Shown here: positions 52,230-61,982 of the stretch, in pieces | Numbering within the stretch: position 1 is the first letter of the stretch | Layout: every line of letters begins with the position of its first letter | Source: Chryseobacterium sp. JUb7 | GTDB lineage: Bacteria; Bacteroidota; Bacteroidia; Flavobacteriales; Weeksellaceae | Reading direction: 5' to 3' | DNA length: 64,000 nucleotides | Assembly (NCBI RefSeq): GCF_024806495.1 | Contig: NZ_JANUFF010000001.1 | Span: 738,315-802,314 of the forward strand | The notes under the pieces: model-generated | The model's database searches: none | Told to the model about the DNA's origin: nothing | What the model saw: the letters and a program-made list of their open reading frames with translations, nothing else | Position numbers and translations under genes: made by a program

Positions 52230-52654
52230 TTTGTTTTAAATTATTGTTTTTATACAATTAAATTTTACATATTGAGTGCTATTTTAAATCTGGTGTTTGA
52301 TAAAAAATCGGATATCGGATCGAAAGGAAATAATCTTGTTACAATCACTCCCGGATATTAAGAAAATGGCTTATACAGCGTTAAAAGAAGCTGTTCTTAT
52401 TCTAATTCCCCCTATAAATCAATTATTTGCGTGCAAAAATATAACAAAGATTTTAAAACCTGCAAAAATATGACATGATATTGTTCTGCTTATTCTTTTT
52501 TAATTTTAAACCTTTGTAAAGCTCGATAGTTGAAAAAATAAAGACGCAAAACTGATTTAAAAAACATTAAAAGTCCAAAGATTTTATCTTTAATACAATT
52601 CACTCTTATTCTTATTATAAAATAATTTCTTACAATCAACAATGATATAAGTCT

Positions 52655-52820
52655 ACCCGTCGTGTATTTTGCGAAATTTTGGTATTAGATTCGTCGGTTA
52701 GAGTGTTTTTTGTAAAAAAGTGGAGAAAAGATTCATCTTCAAAATTACAAACTTCTCGATACGATTTTTTTTCAAAAATCTACTCGAAGTGACGAAAACA
52801 AATTAAAACGCACAACGGGT
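52655..52820. repeat. MITE-like inverted-repeat element
   Basis: The arms ACCCGTCGTGTATTTT (52655-52670) and the complement of ACCCGTTGTGCGTTTT (52805-52820) match at 13 of 16 positions. Looser similarity continues outward (TATA..CT). Inside, TTCTCGATACGATTTTT and CAAAAATCTACTCGAAGTG form another imperfect palindrome. There is no coding potential. Confidence 0.6.
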
Positions 52821-52902
52821 TAAGTCTATAAATTTTTAATTATTCTAAACAAGAAAAAGCAGCATCTGCGCAACTGAGCAGTGAACCATTATCCTAAACT
52901 TG

Positions 52903-52910
52903 TATATTTG
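52903..52910 (+). promoter_or_regulatory. Bacteroidota -7 box (TATATTTG)
   Basis: TATATTTG matches TAnnTTTG exactly and is followed by CG, 44 bases before the ATG at 52955. No TTG at the standard -33 distance. Confidence 0.5.
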
Positions 52911-52954
52911 CGAAAAAAATTACACTTAGTTAGATCAACTGATATAAAATAATT

Positions 52955-53455
52955 ATGCCGACCGATGCTTCCCACAAGCTTATCCCCATGACCACTTTTG
53001 TCATCGAGTATTATTCAAATGAAGGATATGCCGATCTTCAGACATTGAATATGATGAAGAATTATGCGAATTTTCTGAAAAAACCTTTGACATTAGGAAT
53101 GTTTATTCCTGTGGGTACTGATGGAGCCCTGTTGAAAGCGCCAAAAAACTATACTTCATGGAAATCACTGAAGCATAACCGTGAGACGGAGCATAATGAA
53201 AATGAAACTGCTCTTTTTGAAGAATATAAACTCTATCAAAAAGCAGAAAAGAAATGCCTCTTCAAAGGCTTTACCCTGGAATATAACGGATATTCATTCA
53301 TAAGAATTACAGCTTCGTACAACAGCTCTATCGAGCTTACGTTTAACACCAACGATCTTAAGTGCAAAACTTTTGAGGACATTGAATCGCTCACCGTACT
53401 GAATGACATCTATCTGGATACAGCAGCCCTAAAAATCATTGGAATTAAAAAATAA
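52955..53455 (+). CDS. Protein of unknown function (166 aa)
   Basis: The product is a soluble, charged protein without a signal peptide. I do not recognise the family. It starts MPTDASHKLIPMTTFVIEYY; the internal Met at residue 12 could be the true start. A basic and acidic centre (KSLKHNRETEHNENETALFEEYKLYQKAEKK, cited as KSLKHNRETEHN and LFEEYKLYQKAEKK) is followed by beta strands (GFTLEYNGYSFIRITASYN; SIELTFNTNDLKC). A good -7 box upstream and the clean start support it as expressed. It converges with the 89-codon gene at 53477, with no shared operon. Confidence 0.75.
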   Translation: MPTDASHKLIPMTTFVIEYYSNEGYADLQTLNMMKNYANFLKKPLTLGMFIPVGTDGALLKAPKNYTSWKSLKHNRETEHNENETALFEEYKLYQKAEKKCLFKGFTLEYNGYSFIRITASYNSSIELTFNTNDLKCKTFEDIESLTVLNDIYLDTAALKIIGIKK

Positions 53456-53476
53456 ACTGACACTGAAGATAAGCAA

Positions 53477-53746
53477 TCAATGCTGCTTTGTTTTTTTTCT
53501 TAAATCCCGGATTTTTAAAGTCAGTAATTTCCGTAGATTGGTGTGATATTCTCTGTAGCTTTTGATGCTTTTTTCCAGTTTTTTCTTGTTGTCTAGATAG
53601 TCTTCATACAGCTCACACAATTCTGAAGCCTTGGCTATAGCATCGCAAGAATGAATATTGGAATCGTCTGTTTTCTTCAGCAAAAAACGGTAGTACTCCA
53701 TCCGTTTTGTCAGATTACTGTGAATTTTTGGCTCTATACCCTGCAT
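53477..53746 (-). CDS. Small helical protein of unknown function (89 aa)
   Basis: The 89-residue product is nearly all charged helix: LTKRMEYYRFLLKKTDD, ELCELYEDYLDNKKKLEKS, then a very basic end (KLLTLKIRDLRKKTKQH). A coiled coil is likely, and the basic tail could bind nucleic acid. It starts 9 bases after the S41 protease stop on the same strand, so it is at the end of that operon. No family recognised, no signal peptide. Confidence 0.65.
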   Translation of the reverse strand: MQGIEPKIHSNLTKRMEYYRFLLKKTDDSNIHSCDAIAKASELCELYEDYLDNKKKLEKSIKSYREYHTNLRKLLTLKIRDLRKKTKQH

Positions 53747-53755
53747 TTTTTACAT

Positions 53756-55117
53756 TTATTTAGAATTTAACTTTAAAAATCCGATAAAGGGGCTGTCACT
53801 TTCCACAATAACTTTTGCTTCCTGAGACGGTGACTGAATATGGGCTGATTTTGAATAAATTTTATTTAAAACCGAAGCAAGCAGAATCTCATCAGAATCT
53901 CCCAAAGGAAGCAATGGTAAACCGGAATATTCATTCACCGGAATCTGTGGCGTAATCCCATTGCTGTATCCACCTTCCCCATTGGCATTGAATACCTTAT
54001 AAATAACCGGATGCATTTGCCAGCTTATTTTCTTCGGCTTTCTTTTATCATCAATTACAAATCCTGCCATATCTTTTCCCAGCGTTACATTACCAGCCTG
54101 GATGACCTGCATATAAGGTTTAAGATTGTTAATAACGATTTCCGAAGCGGAAGCCGTACTGCCGGAAGTAAGAATATAGACTTTATTTAAGTTTAAAGAA
54201 TTGGCACGTAAAGTACTAAAATCAAGAGCGTTGGAATCATATGCAATCTGCTGGGAAAATGTTCTTTTTACTTCACCGCCGTTTTTATTTCCTTTATAGG
54301 TAATAAATTGGGAGTTTGCAGAGATTCCGGCAGGAATCAAAGCACAAAGGGCTGCTGCAGATGATACCGAACCTCCATAATTATATCTCAGGTCCAGAAC
54401 CAGTTCCTGTACTCCTGCTGCTTTAAATTCTGTAAATTTTTGGTTGAGTGCTCCGGTCATTCCATCCGGAAAATCATAAATATAAAGATAACCCGTTTTT
54501 TTACCGTTCTGTTCGAAAACTTTAGCCATCAAAGGCTGTTCAAATGAATATCCGTAATAGACCGTAATATTTTTTTCATTGATTACAGATCCGTTATTCC
54601 ACGTTCCGACCGTCAGTTCGAGAATATTCTGATCAGGAATAGATGACGTTAACTGTTCTGCATTAGACGCAGTAATGGTTTGTCCGTTGATTTTCCTGAT
54701 GATCATTCCTCTTTCGAGACCGGCATTTAAAGCGGGAGAACTTTTCAGTACTAATTTTATCACAGTCACTACTTCTCCGTTGCCCAACTGCAGAGTAGCA
54801 TAGTCGAAACCGTACATATTGCGGACTGAACGAGGATATGTAGAGGAATCAGCGGTGTTAACAATGAAGGAAAACCTATCCTGAGGAGCCAGTAAACTTT
54901 TGAAGAAATCTTTTACCGAGAGATGGTAATCCGGTTTTGCGGGCATCTGTTCTGCCCAATAATAATACCTTCTCATACTATCCTGTACCCATACATTTAC
55001 AGATTCTGTACTTCCTTCCGGAAAATTGGGGGTTTCATCATCGGTACGGCTGCATGAGATGATGATAGCTGACAGCAGTAATAAAACCGAGCCCTGAATT
55101 TTTAAAAATTTCCGCAT
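53756..55117 (-). CDS. S41-family carboxyl-terminal-processing-type protease, lipoprotein
   Basis: I use the ATG at 55117 (MRKFLKIQGSVLLLLSAIII then SC, Cys22) as the lipoprotein start; five codons earlier is another ATG. The order is an N-terminal helical region (VNVWVQDSMRRYYYWAEQM), a PDZ domain (LKSSPALNAGLERGMIIRKI, then NGQTITASNAEQL), and the S41 core. The catalytic serine is in SGSTASASEIV, with the lysine 25 residues on (NVTLGKDM), the exact Ser-Lys spacing of CtpA and Tsp. It should be active in the cell envelope. It is 15 bases after the upstream lipoprotein gene and may process that protein or exported cargo. Confidence 0.92.
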   Translation of the reverse strand: MRKFLKIQGSVLLLLSAIIISCSRTDDETPNFPEGSTESVNVWVQDSMRRYYYWAEQMPAKPDYHLSVKDFFKSLLAPQDRFSFIVNTADSSTYPRSVRNMYGFDYATLQLGNGEVVTVIKLVLKSSPALNAGLERGMIIRKINGQTITASNAEQLTSSIPDQNILELTVGTWNNGSVINEKNITVYYGYSFEQPLMAKVFEQNGKKTGYLYIYDFPDGMTGALNQKFTEFKAAGVQELVLDLRYNYGGSVSSAAALCALIPAGISANSQFITYKGNKNGGEVKRTFSQQIAYDSNALDFSTLRANSLNLNKVYILTSGSTASASEIVINNLKPYMQVIQAGNVTLGKDMAGFVIDDKRKPKKISWQMHPVIYKVFNANGEGGYSNGITPQIPVNEYSGLPLLPLGDSDEILLASVLNKIYSKSAHIQSPSQEAKVIVESDSPFIGFLKLNSK

Positions 55118-55132
55118 ACAATTTAAAGTCAT

Positions 55133-55873
55133 TTATAAATAATCGGCAACGTCTATTTCGCCTTTCACTACCAAAACTCCGTTCTCAATTTTTTCCTGAA
55201 GGACAATCATATTGGCACCGATGTCCTGTTTGAGAGTAGCTTTAATTATATTGGTTCCGGTGTAAGGTTCCGTAGTTCCGGGTTTGTATAATTCCAGATA
55301 AACAGACTCTGTAGCACTGAAAAAAGTATATATTTTCACCGCTGTAAAGTCTTTTCTCCCTATTGTTTCGAATTCTGCGAGTACGGCTCCGTTTAATCTT
55401 TTCAGAACACCTTTCACATTTTCTGAAGACGCCCCTGAAAATTCGCCAAGATTTGGAAATATAAATTCAAATCCCACTCTTCCCAGATTCACCTGAGGTT
55501 TTACCGCGTAGGTTTGAAGGAAAATTCCCGGCAGATTAAAGAAATACAGGTTTTTATAATCGTTGATATTATCGTAAGTAATATTGTATTTTGCTATTTG
55601 AGCTCCTGTCTGATTGTTGTAAATTCCCAGTTCTTCAGCTTCACCCTGGTCCAGTACAAAACTGAGCTGGGTTTCTATTTTTTCGGTATAAGAAGAATTT
55701 CCGTTGATGGATATCGGAGCTCCGCTAAATCTCATCTGAATGACATCAGGTTTAGAATATCCTTTAATATTGACCTGTGCAGCTCTCTGAACTTTATCAT
55801 AAAGTTCCAGGCTGCTGTTATCAGCACATGAAAGAAGGATGGTAAATAAGGCAAATGCTAAAATCTTTTTCAT
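55133..55873 (-). CDS. Putative surface lipoprotein of unknown function (246 aa)
   Basis: A lipoprotein signal (FTILLSCADNS, Cys16) leads a beta-rich protein with many aromatic strands (YKNLYFFNLPGIFLQTYAV, cited in part; VGFEFIFPNLGEF; VKIYTFFSATESVYLELY). I recognise no family. The strands and turns suggest an all-beta domain such as a jelly roll or an immunoglobulin-like sandwich. It forms an operon with the S41 protease, whose gene begins right after its stop. A terminator at 55909-55941 separates it from the T9SS gene upstream. Confidence 0.8.
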   Translation of the reverse strand: MKKILAFALFTILLSCADNSSLELYDKVQRAAQVNIKGYSKPDVIQMRFSGAPISINGNSSYTEKIETQLSFVLDQGEAEELGIYNNQTGAQIAKYNITYDNINDYKNLYFFNLPGIFLQTYAVKPQVNLGRVGFEFIFPNLGEFSGASSENVKGVLKRLNGAVLAEFETIGRKDFTAVKIYTFFSATESVYLELYKPGTTEPYTGTNIIKATLKQDIGANMIVLQEKIENGVLVVKGEIDVADYL

Positions 55874-55908
55874 TGATATAATTTCAGATTGTAAAAATTC
55901 AAATTCGG

Positions 55909-55941
55909 AAAAATTGCCCCGGCCCGAGAGTTCAGGGCAAT
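55909..55941 (-). terminator. Intrinsic terminator after the T9SS cargo gene
   Basis: On the minus strand ATTGCCC (55941-55935) pairs with GGGCAAT (55919-55913) around a GC-rich loop, followed by TTTTT (55913-55909). Confidence 0.75.
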
Positions 55942-56029
55942 ATTTAATTATAAAAAAAGTATGTTGGATGTAATTTCCATTAATTATTTTCGGTTTTCAT
56001 GATTATCCTTTTTTACCCAGGATAGAGGT

Positions 56030-56947
56030 TTATTTTTTTATGAATTTCAATCTCTCAGTGATGATTCCGTCGGATACTACAGCGATATATGTTCCGGCTG
56101 TAAGTTCTGATACATTTATGTTTTTAGAATATTTTGCCTTAAGAATTTCCTGACCTGTCATATGATAAACAGTTACAGTAGTATTATTTTCTTTTAATCC
56201 TGAATTCAGTTTCAGCTGTAATGAGGCTGTTACAGGATTTTCTTCTATTTTCGTTAAAGATTTTCCGGTCTGAACGTCTTTTGTTCCTAAAACGGTTGCA
56301 TAAATCGCCATCTCATCAATATTGATATTCTGAGAATTTGATGCTGCCCCTGACGAAATTCTGTTTGACCAAAGACCGATGTAAATTTTCTTTCCTGCAA
56401 AAGCCGAAATATTAACTAAACATTCTGCAAACTGAGTAAGATCAGCAGGTAAATTGGCACTTGTCGCATTGAATTTATAAACTGCGCCACCAGAATTTTG
56501 GGCATCTGTAGCCATTTGCTGAAAATCTGCAAGCTGTGGAACTTCTTTTTCCGGAGTACTTACAAAAATGTATATATCTCTGCTTACCAGCGTGTGGGTA
56601 GATCTTTGTCTTCCTACATATCCTGCCAGTGTAATTGTTCCGCCTGTTCCTGAAAGATCGATCATCGGAGAAACGATCCAGTCATTTTCAGTAGCAAATC
56701 CTGTTGCATTTCCTGTAGGCACCAAGTTGATCGAGTGACGAAGAACTCCTGATGTTCCATAGGCTAAGGCTGTCCCGTTGTGGTAAATATTCTGTCCCTG
56801 GATCCATCCGTTCCCATTGCTATTTGTATCATAGAAAGTCCATCCCTGCAGAGAAGCCGGAGAGTCAAAAGTATTGCTCCATACAGGAATCTGTGCAAAT
56901 GCAGCTTGTGCTAAAAGGATTAGAGGCAGTAAAATTATTTTTTTCAT
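56030..56947 (-). CDS. Secreted adhesin-type protein with T9SS type A sorting domain
   Basis: The start is set at the ATG at 56947 (MKKIILLPLILLAQAAFAQ, a signal peptide); a longer frame upstream lacks one. The 305-residue product has a choice-of-anchor-J/jelly-roll-like domain (SNTFDSPASLQGWTFYD; ENDWIVSPMIDLSG; GKKIYIGLW). It ends in a type A C-terminal sorting signal (VTVYHMTGQEILKAKYSKN, SELTAGTYIAVVSDG, then LKFIKK). It is therefore exported by the type IX system and anchored or released outside. The beta-helix gene ends 76 bases upstream on the same strand, so both may share regulation. Confidence 0.92.
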   Translation of the reverse strand: MKKIILLPLILLAQAAFAQIPVWSNTFDSPASLQGWTFYDTNSNGNGWIQGQNIYHNGTALAYGTSGVLRHSINLVPTGNATGFATENDWIVSPMIDLSGTGGTITLAGYVGRQRSTHTLVSRDIYIFVSTPEKEVPQLADFQQMATDAQNSGGAVYKFNATSANLPADLTQFAECLVNISAFAGKKIYIGLWSNRISSGAASNSQNINIDEMAIYATVLGTKDVQTGKSLTKIEENPVTASLQLKLNSGLKENNTTVTVYHMTGQEILKAKYSKNINVSELTAGTYIAVVSDGIITERLKFIKK

Positions 56948-57023
56948 AACACCAATTATTAAATTTAATTTTAAAAAGAAAAAAGCAGGGAATGGAAGCA
57001 TACACATTCCCTGCATGATGAGA

Positions 57024-58334
57024 TTAATCGATTACTGAGAAATCATATTTTGTCCAGATTCCCTGGAAGTTTCCACAGTTTCTTGGAGATACATTCCATC
57101 CTCCGTTGTTGAAGAAAGGCTGACTCATTCCAAATAAAGCTGCAGATGAACCTGTCAATAAATTGGCAGCAGGGATTCCTGATGTACCTGCACCAGTAAC
57201 AGAAGTGGTAAATCCGTGTACTTTGATTGAGCTGTACACAGAAGCAGAAGATAATTCTGAACCTGTACCTTCTACTCTGATTCCTGTAGGATATCCTGTA
57301 ATCACAGCGTCATTTAACGTTAATCTACCGTTTCTTCTGATATGGATACCGTTTTCGTAAGCCGGTCCTACACCAGAAACTGATGAAAGTACATTTGTAC
57401 TTGGTCCTACAATCGTAAGATTGTTGATGACAGGGTGAGTAAGCAATGCAGTAGAAGAACCTGATGCGTTGTTATCCAACTCAATTCCGTTTGTATCAGA
57501 AACACCTCCACTTGTTGTGTGTGAAGAATTTGTATCTGCCAAAGATAATGCGCAAGTAATAGTTCCTGTATATCCGTTGTCAAAGTCAAAATTATCATCT
57601 TCAGCAGCGAAAGAAACTAAATTTGTAGCGTTTACAGTACCTCCGAAGAATTCGAAAGAATCATCCTGACCGTAAGATACCTGGATGTGATCGATCGTAG
57701 TTCCGTTTCCAACACCAGCTAATGTAAGAGCATTAACTTCGTTTCCTGAATTAGCTCCAACAAAATCATACCCTGCAAATTCGATACGAACATATTTCAT
57801 AATTCCTGCATTATGAGCTGCATTGGAACCACCAAAATAATAATCGCTACCTGTTAAACCTTCTACAGTAGTTGTAGTAGGTACATTGGTAGGAGCATCT
57901 CCTAAAAGAACCACTCCACCGAAATCTCCAGGAACCGCTGTTGTATCTTCGTTACCGTCCAATAACTTGTAACTTGTAAAAATAATAGGCTGAGATTCTG
58001 TACCTGTAGCATTGATTTTACCTGTCTTTGTAATTACCAATATACCAGAACCTTCCCCAATAGCATTAGGCTTAGCCTTGATAAATGTTCCAGGCTGAAT
58101 CGTTAATGTAGCACCATCTTTCACAGCAACTGTACCATCGATTTCAATAACACCACTCCAAGTTGTATTAGTGGTAATCGGACCGCTAACAGTTGTTACA
58201 GGAAGTGAAGAAGCAGTGATATACTCAGCAGAAGTAGATTTCATATCAAAAGTGCTTGAAGAGTCTGCTAAAGATTCATGTTGGCAAGCAGTAAGAGATA
58301 AAGCTGCTGCTGCGATTAGAGTTAATTTTTTCAT
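57024..58334 (-). CDS. Beta-helix outer-membrane lipoprotein
   Basis: The 436-residue lipoprotein (SLTAC, Cys17) has the pattern of parallel beta-helices. VAVKDGATLTIQPGTFIKA and GKINATGTESQPIIFTSYK open the helix, followed by rungs such as MKYVRIEFAGYDF, IDHIQVSYGQDDSFEFFGG and ENGIHIRRNGRLTLNDAVI. Its composition (many Thr, Ser, Asn, Gly) differs from the neighbours but is normal for this fold. Similar genes commonly follow a TonB receptor with FecI/FecR control. The receptor at 58640-61933 lies just upstream on the same strand, so it may be the surface ligand-binding partner. Confidence 0.88.
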   Translation of the reverse strand: MKKLTLIAAAALSLTACQHESLADSSSTFDMKSTSAEYITASSLPVTTVSGPITTNTTWSGVIEIDGTVAVKDGATLTIQPGTFIKAKPNAIGEGSGILVITKTGKINATGTESQPIIFTSYKLLDGNEDTTAVPGDFGGVVLLGDAPTNVPTTTTVEGLTGSDYYFGGSNAAHNAGIMKYVRIEFAGYDFVGANSGNEVNALTLAGVGNGTTIDHIQVSYGQDDSFEFFGGTVNATNLVSFAAEDDNFDFDNGYTGTITCALSLADTNSSHTTSGGVSDTNGIELDNNASGSSTALLTHPVINNLTIVGPSTNVLSSVSGVGPAYENGIHIRRNGRLTLNDAVITGYPTGIRVEGTGSELSSASVYSSIKVHGFTTSVTGAGTSGIPAANLLTGSSAALFGMSQPFFNNGGWNVSPRNCGNFQGIWTKYDFSVID

Positions 58335-58639
58335 TGTTACAATTTTTAGATTTATCCGGTTTATGTTTACCAGATATTTTTTGGTTTTTTAGGAACATTC
58401 TCCTCTATATTCCTGCGATTTGGTTATTTTTTTATGACTCTGCATTCCAGGAGGAGCCAGGATGGAGAGTTCCCTATTAATATTGTCAATACTCCGGGAA
58501 GAGCAGCTGACATCGGTTTTTATTTGAATCTCTACGATGTTGCGCATTCATCAGTAGCATCTTTGATCCAGTTTCAGGTCTCCGAAACCTGTACGTTGCA
58601 TTACGAGCTCTTTTCTTCTGTTTTTTATTTAAATCTTTT
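58335..58639 (-). other. Gap between TonB receptor and beta-helix gene with RNA-like hairpins
   Basis: No gene. Two hairpins stand out: CAGGTCTCCGAAACCTG (58575-58591, 7 bp with one G-U) and an interrupted stem closed by ACTCT/AGAGT (58437-58441, 58466-58470). Neither is followed by a minus-strand T-run, so they are not terminators. No TAnnTTTG box was found; the beta-helix gene may be read from the receptor transcript. Confidence 0.35.
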
Positions 58640-61600
58640 CTAAAATGTATAGTTCACACTTAGTCCGAATATTCTTCCGCTGTAAGCACGAAATACGATT
58701 TTATCAATATTTTTATCATATTTATCGGTAGCCCCGGGTAACAGTTCCCACATTTCTCTTTCGGTCTGAGAAGTCCCGCCTTTTGATACTGAATAAGAAT
58801 TATTATTGTTATAATATTCTTTCACTCTGTTGAAAAGGTTTCTGGCATTTAATTTCACTTCAAGATTTCTGTCTTTAAGAAACCGGTAAGAAATCTGGGC
58901 GTCTGCCACTGCATAGGGTCTTTGAATTTCTTCTGCATTGTAAGAATATCCTACCGTCATATACTGATCCCCTTTGGCATTATATAAAAAGCTTAATCCT
59001 AAACGTTCTCCATCATACAGTAAACCTACATTGTAAGCATAAGGAGTCTGCCCGTATAAAGGTCTTTCCACTTCGTAAGTAGCATCTTCGTCTGTCGTTT
59101 TTTCGCGGTCTTTAAAAGAGATCACTTTGGTCGTATTGTAAGTGAAATTTCCGCTTATGAAAAGCTTTTCAAAAAAAGAATCTCTTGAAATGAAGCCCAG
59201 ATTTTTTCTTACTTCAGCTTCAACACCTTTTAGCTTGGCATTTTTAGAATTTCCGTTATAAAGGTGTAAATTTCCTTCATTCGAAATATATCCTTCTCTT
59301 TCAATCGGGCGGTCAATATTTTTATAATACAATCCCGCTGAAAAGATTTCTCCCAACCCCGGAAACCATTCAAATTTAAAATCATAGTTATTCACTACAG
59401 ACGAAACCATTGCTGTATTATGAATCAATCCGTTTGCGATAGGATCAAAAAACGGAAGTCCTGTTCTTTCATTAAACTGAGGGCGAATCACCGCTTTGTT
59501 ATATGCCAGTCTTACATTGATTTTAGTAGTCGGGCTGTAAGTGAAATTGGCAGAAGGCATCCATTGCCACGGCTTGTCTTCCACAGGAACTTTATTGACA
59601 TTCTGAGGATCATTAGGATCCATTTGCTGAGAAATAAGACTATACTTAAAATATTCTGCACGCAATCCCCAGACCAATCTGAATTTATTTTTCCAACGGT
59701 TGTCAAACATTGCAAACATCGCATGCTGCTCAACCTTACCTTCATATTTTTCATCACTGTATAAAGGTCTGGTTTCCCAACCTATTCCTCCCGGAGCGTA
59801 ATGCGAGCCGTCGAACCAATCAGAGAGTGCTCCGTCTAATGTCTTGATATTTCCACCGCCATTCGATTCGTCTACTCTTAATAAAAACTTCTGCTGAATA
59901 TTGGTATTGCTTTTTGAGGCGCCTGCATACCCGGCTTTCATATCATTTTTAAAGTTTCCGAAATTCATATTCCATTTTAGGGAAGCTCCGTAATTATAGT
60001 CGGTTTCTTTGTTTTCGATATACCCTCTCGCAAAATCGCTCGATGAATTATTAATCTGATGATAAGCAATGATTTCATTTCCTATAAAATTATAAAGCGT
60101 CTGATGCAGCGTATAATCTTTGGTATCGGAAGAAACCCCCGTTCGGGCTGCAAACCAGTCGATATCTACATTTCCTATTTTATGATTCCCTTCCAGTTTA
60201 TTTTGCAAAAGCGTCTGATAAACGGGATAATCGGCATTATCGGTATAAGGTCTGTCTAAAGATTTTATCTGTCCGGGATCATTATTGGGAACAATTCCGT
60301 TATAAAAATAATTGTAGGATAGTTCAGCGTTGCTGGGTAATCCGGTTCCTGAAGTATACTCGTTCCATCCTGTAATCCTTGTCAACGTATTATCATAAAT
60401 ATGCGTATAAGAATTTCGGAAAGAGAGCCTGTTTTTTCCTAACTGCAAACCAAAATTCAACATTCCGGCCAATGTAGAATTGTAGGTATATGAAGCTCCC
60501 TTATTTTTAAAATTATAAAACTTCACGGGCGACTGCTGATAATCCGGAGAGTCTGCACTGGTGAGATAGGTCGTATCCAGCCAATTTCCTCTTCCTGTGT
60601 GATCTATTTCCAGTTTATTCTGTTCATTTCTCACTACTAAGGCACCTGCAAATCCCCATTTATTATTGTTTTTAAGTCGATATGTTCTTCCTAATGCCAG
60701 CTGCATATTGCTTCCCATATCGGCTGTCGTTGCATAATTCGAGAAATTATCCTGGGTAAACTGCTTCGACTGCTCAAAAAACAATGGGTTTGTCCAGTTC
60801 ATGGCCTGTAATCCTTTTGGAAAATCTCTTGTTCCGTCGTCATAGCCGAAATAATCATATCTTCCGCGCTGTCGGGTAAGAGCTTCCTTAAAAGTCGCCA
60901 AATCGTTATAAGAAGTTCCCACCGTTACGGTTGTAAAATTTTCATTGGGAATATCTTTGGTTTTTATTTCTACAAAACCACCTGCAAAACTTGCATTCAT
61001 ATCCGGAGTGGCACTTTTACTTACCACTACGCTTTCCACCATTGAGGTCGGGATAATATCGAATGAAAAATTCTGATTATAAGCTTCCGTACTTGGAAGA
61101 TTGATCCCATCCATTGCCGCAGTATTCCAGCGCTCCCCCATAGAACGTACCACCACATATTTATTATCAATAGTTGTGATTCCGGTTACTCTTTTTAGTG
61201 TTCCACCCAAATCATTGTCGGGTGTTTTTGCAATTTGCTCGGCCGAAATCCCGTCGCTCATCTGAGCTGCTTTCTTCTGCTGAGCCAATAATCCTGCCTG
61301 AGTATCTGCCTTACGGTTTCCTGTAATCACCACTTCCCTGATATCCGTTATTTTATCTGAAGCCGTCTTCATCGCAAATGAAACGGAATTGGTTTCGTTT
61401 GCTGCCACCTTCATTTTCTCTACCCGTAAAGCATTATATTTAGGAGCTTTTACAGTCAGCGTATATATTCCGGATGGAAGTTCTAAAGAGAAATCTCCAT
61501 TGTTATCTGTCACTGTATTTTTTCCGGCGGCATTTATTTCTGCCCCTGTCACAGGGTTTCCCACTTCATCAACGATTTTCCCCGAGATTCTTCCGTTTCC

Positions 61601-61933
61601 CAAAACCGAAACACTATTTCCATCATATTTTATTGAAATAAGATCTCCCCGCAGGCGATAAACGACAGGAAGTCCGTTGGTAATATCTTTCAGACAGGTA
61701 TTAACGGGGATATTTTCGCATTTCACTCCTTTTACCTTTAATTCTTTAATATCTGATTTAGAATAAACCAACCGCATTCCCGTTTTACCGGAAAACTCTT
61801 CCAGAACATCTATCAACGGTTTTCCTGAGGGAACGGAAAATGATATTTTCTGCACCAGCTCCTGAGCCTCTGCTGTCACCGTAAAAAATATTGCTGCTAT
61901 CGTAAGACCACATTTCAAACTTTTCATTATCAC
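58640..61933 (-). CDS. TonB-dependent transducer-type receptor with STN domain
   Basis: The 1097-residue product has a signal peptide (TVTAEAQ) and a secretin/TonB short N-terminal (STN) domain at about 28-105 (KPLIDVLEEFSGKTGMRLVY; NIPVNTCLKDITNGLPVVYR). A carboxypeptidase-like domain (113-195), a TonB box (IREVVITGNRKAD), a plug and a barrel ending in FGLSVNYTF follow. An STN domain signals to a FecR anti-sigma factor when ligand binds. FecR is encoded 49 bases upstream and the ECF sigma is divergent from it, so the whole signalling relay is present. The ligand is unknown. Confidence 0.95.
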   Translation of the reverse strand: MIMKSLKCGLTIAAIFFTVTAEAQELVQKISFSVPSGKPLIDVLEEFSGKTGMRLVYSKSDIKELKVKGVKCENIPVNTCLKDITNGLPVVYRLRGDLISIKYDGNSVSVLGNGRISGKIVDEVGNPVTGAEINAAGKNTVTDNNGDFSLELPSGIYTLTVKAPKYNALRVEKMKVAANETNSVSFAMKTASDKITDIREVVITGNRKADTQAGLLAQQKKAAQMSDGISAEQIAKTPDNDLGGTLKRVTGITTIDNKYVVVRSMGERWNTAAMDGINLPSTEAYNQNFSFDIIPTSMVESVVVSKSATPDMNASFAGGFVEIKTKDIPNENFTTVTVGTSYNDLATFKEALTRQRGRYDYFGYDDGTRDFPKGLQAMNWTNPLFFEQSKQFTQDNFSNYATTADMGSNMQLALGRTYRLKNNNKWGFAGALVVRNEQNKLEIDHTGRGNWLDTTYLTSADSPDYQQSPVKFYNFKNKGASYTYNSTLAGMLNFGLQLGKNRLSFRNSYTHIYDNTLTRITGWNEYTSGTGLPSNAELSYNYFYNGIVPNNDPGQIKSLDRPYTDNADYPVYQTLLQNKLEGNHKIGNVDIDWFAARTGVSSDTKDYTLHQTLYNFIGNEIIAYHQINNSSSDFARGYIENKETDYNYGASLKWNMNFGNFKNDMKAGYAGASKSNTNIQQKFLLRVDESNGGGNIKTLDGALSDWFDGSHYAPGGIGWETRPLYSDEKYEGKVEQHAMFAMFDNRWKNKFRLVWGLRAEYFKYSLISQQMDPNDPQNVNKVPVEDKPWQWMPSANFTYSPTTKINVRLAYNKAVIRPQFNERTGLPFFDPIANGLIHNTAMVSSVVNNYDFKFEWFPGLGEIFSAGLYYKNIDRPIEREGYISNEGNLHLYNGNSKNAKLKGVEAEVRKNLGFISRDSFFEKLFISGNFTYNTTKVISFKDREKTTDEDATYEVERPLYGQTPYAYNVGLLYDGERLGLSFLYNAKGDQYMTVGYSYNAEEIQRPYAVADAQISYRFLKDRNLEVKLNARNLFNRVKEYYNNNNSYSVSKGGTSQTEREMWELLPGATDKYDKNIDKIVFRAYSGRIFGLSVNYTF

Positions 61934-61982
61934 ACTCTCTTTTAATTAAATTTTATCTGATTATTAGTTTTTGGGTTCTGAA

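Larger units (their letters stand above)
52230..52954. other. Long gene-free region with one MITE-like element
   Basis: The 725 AT-rich bases between the kinase (minus) and an unknown gene (plus) contain no credible gene or RNA. They hold the repeat element at 52655-52820 and a promoter box at 52903-52910. Confidence 0.5.
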
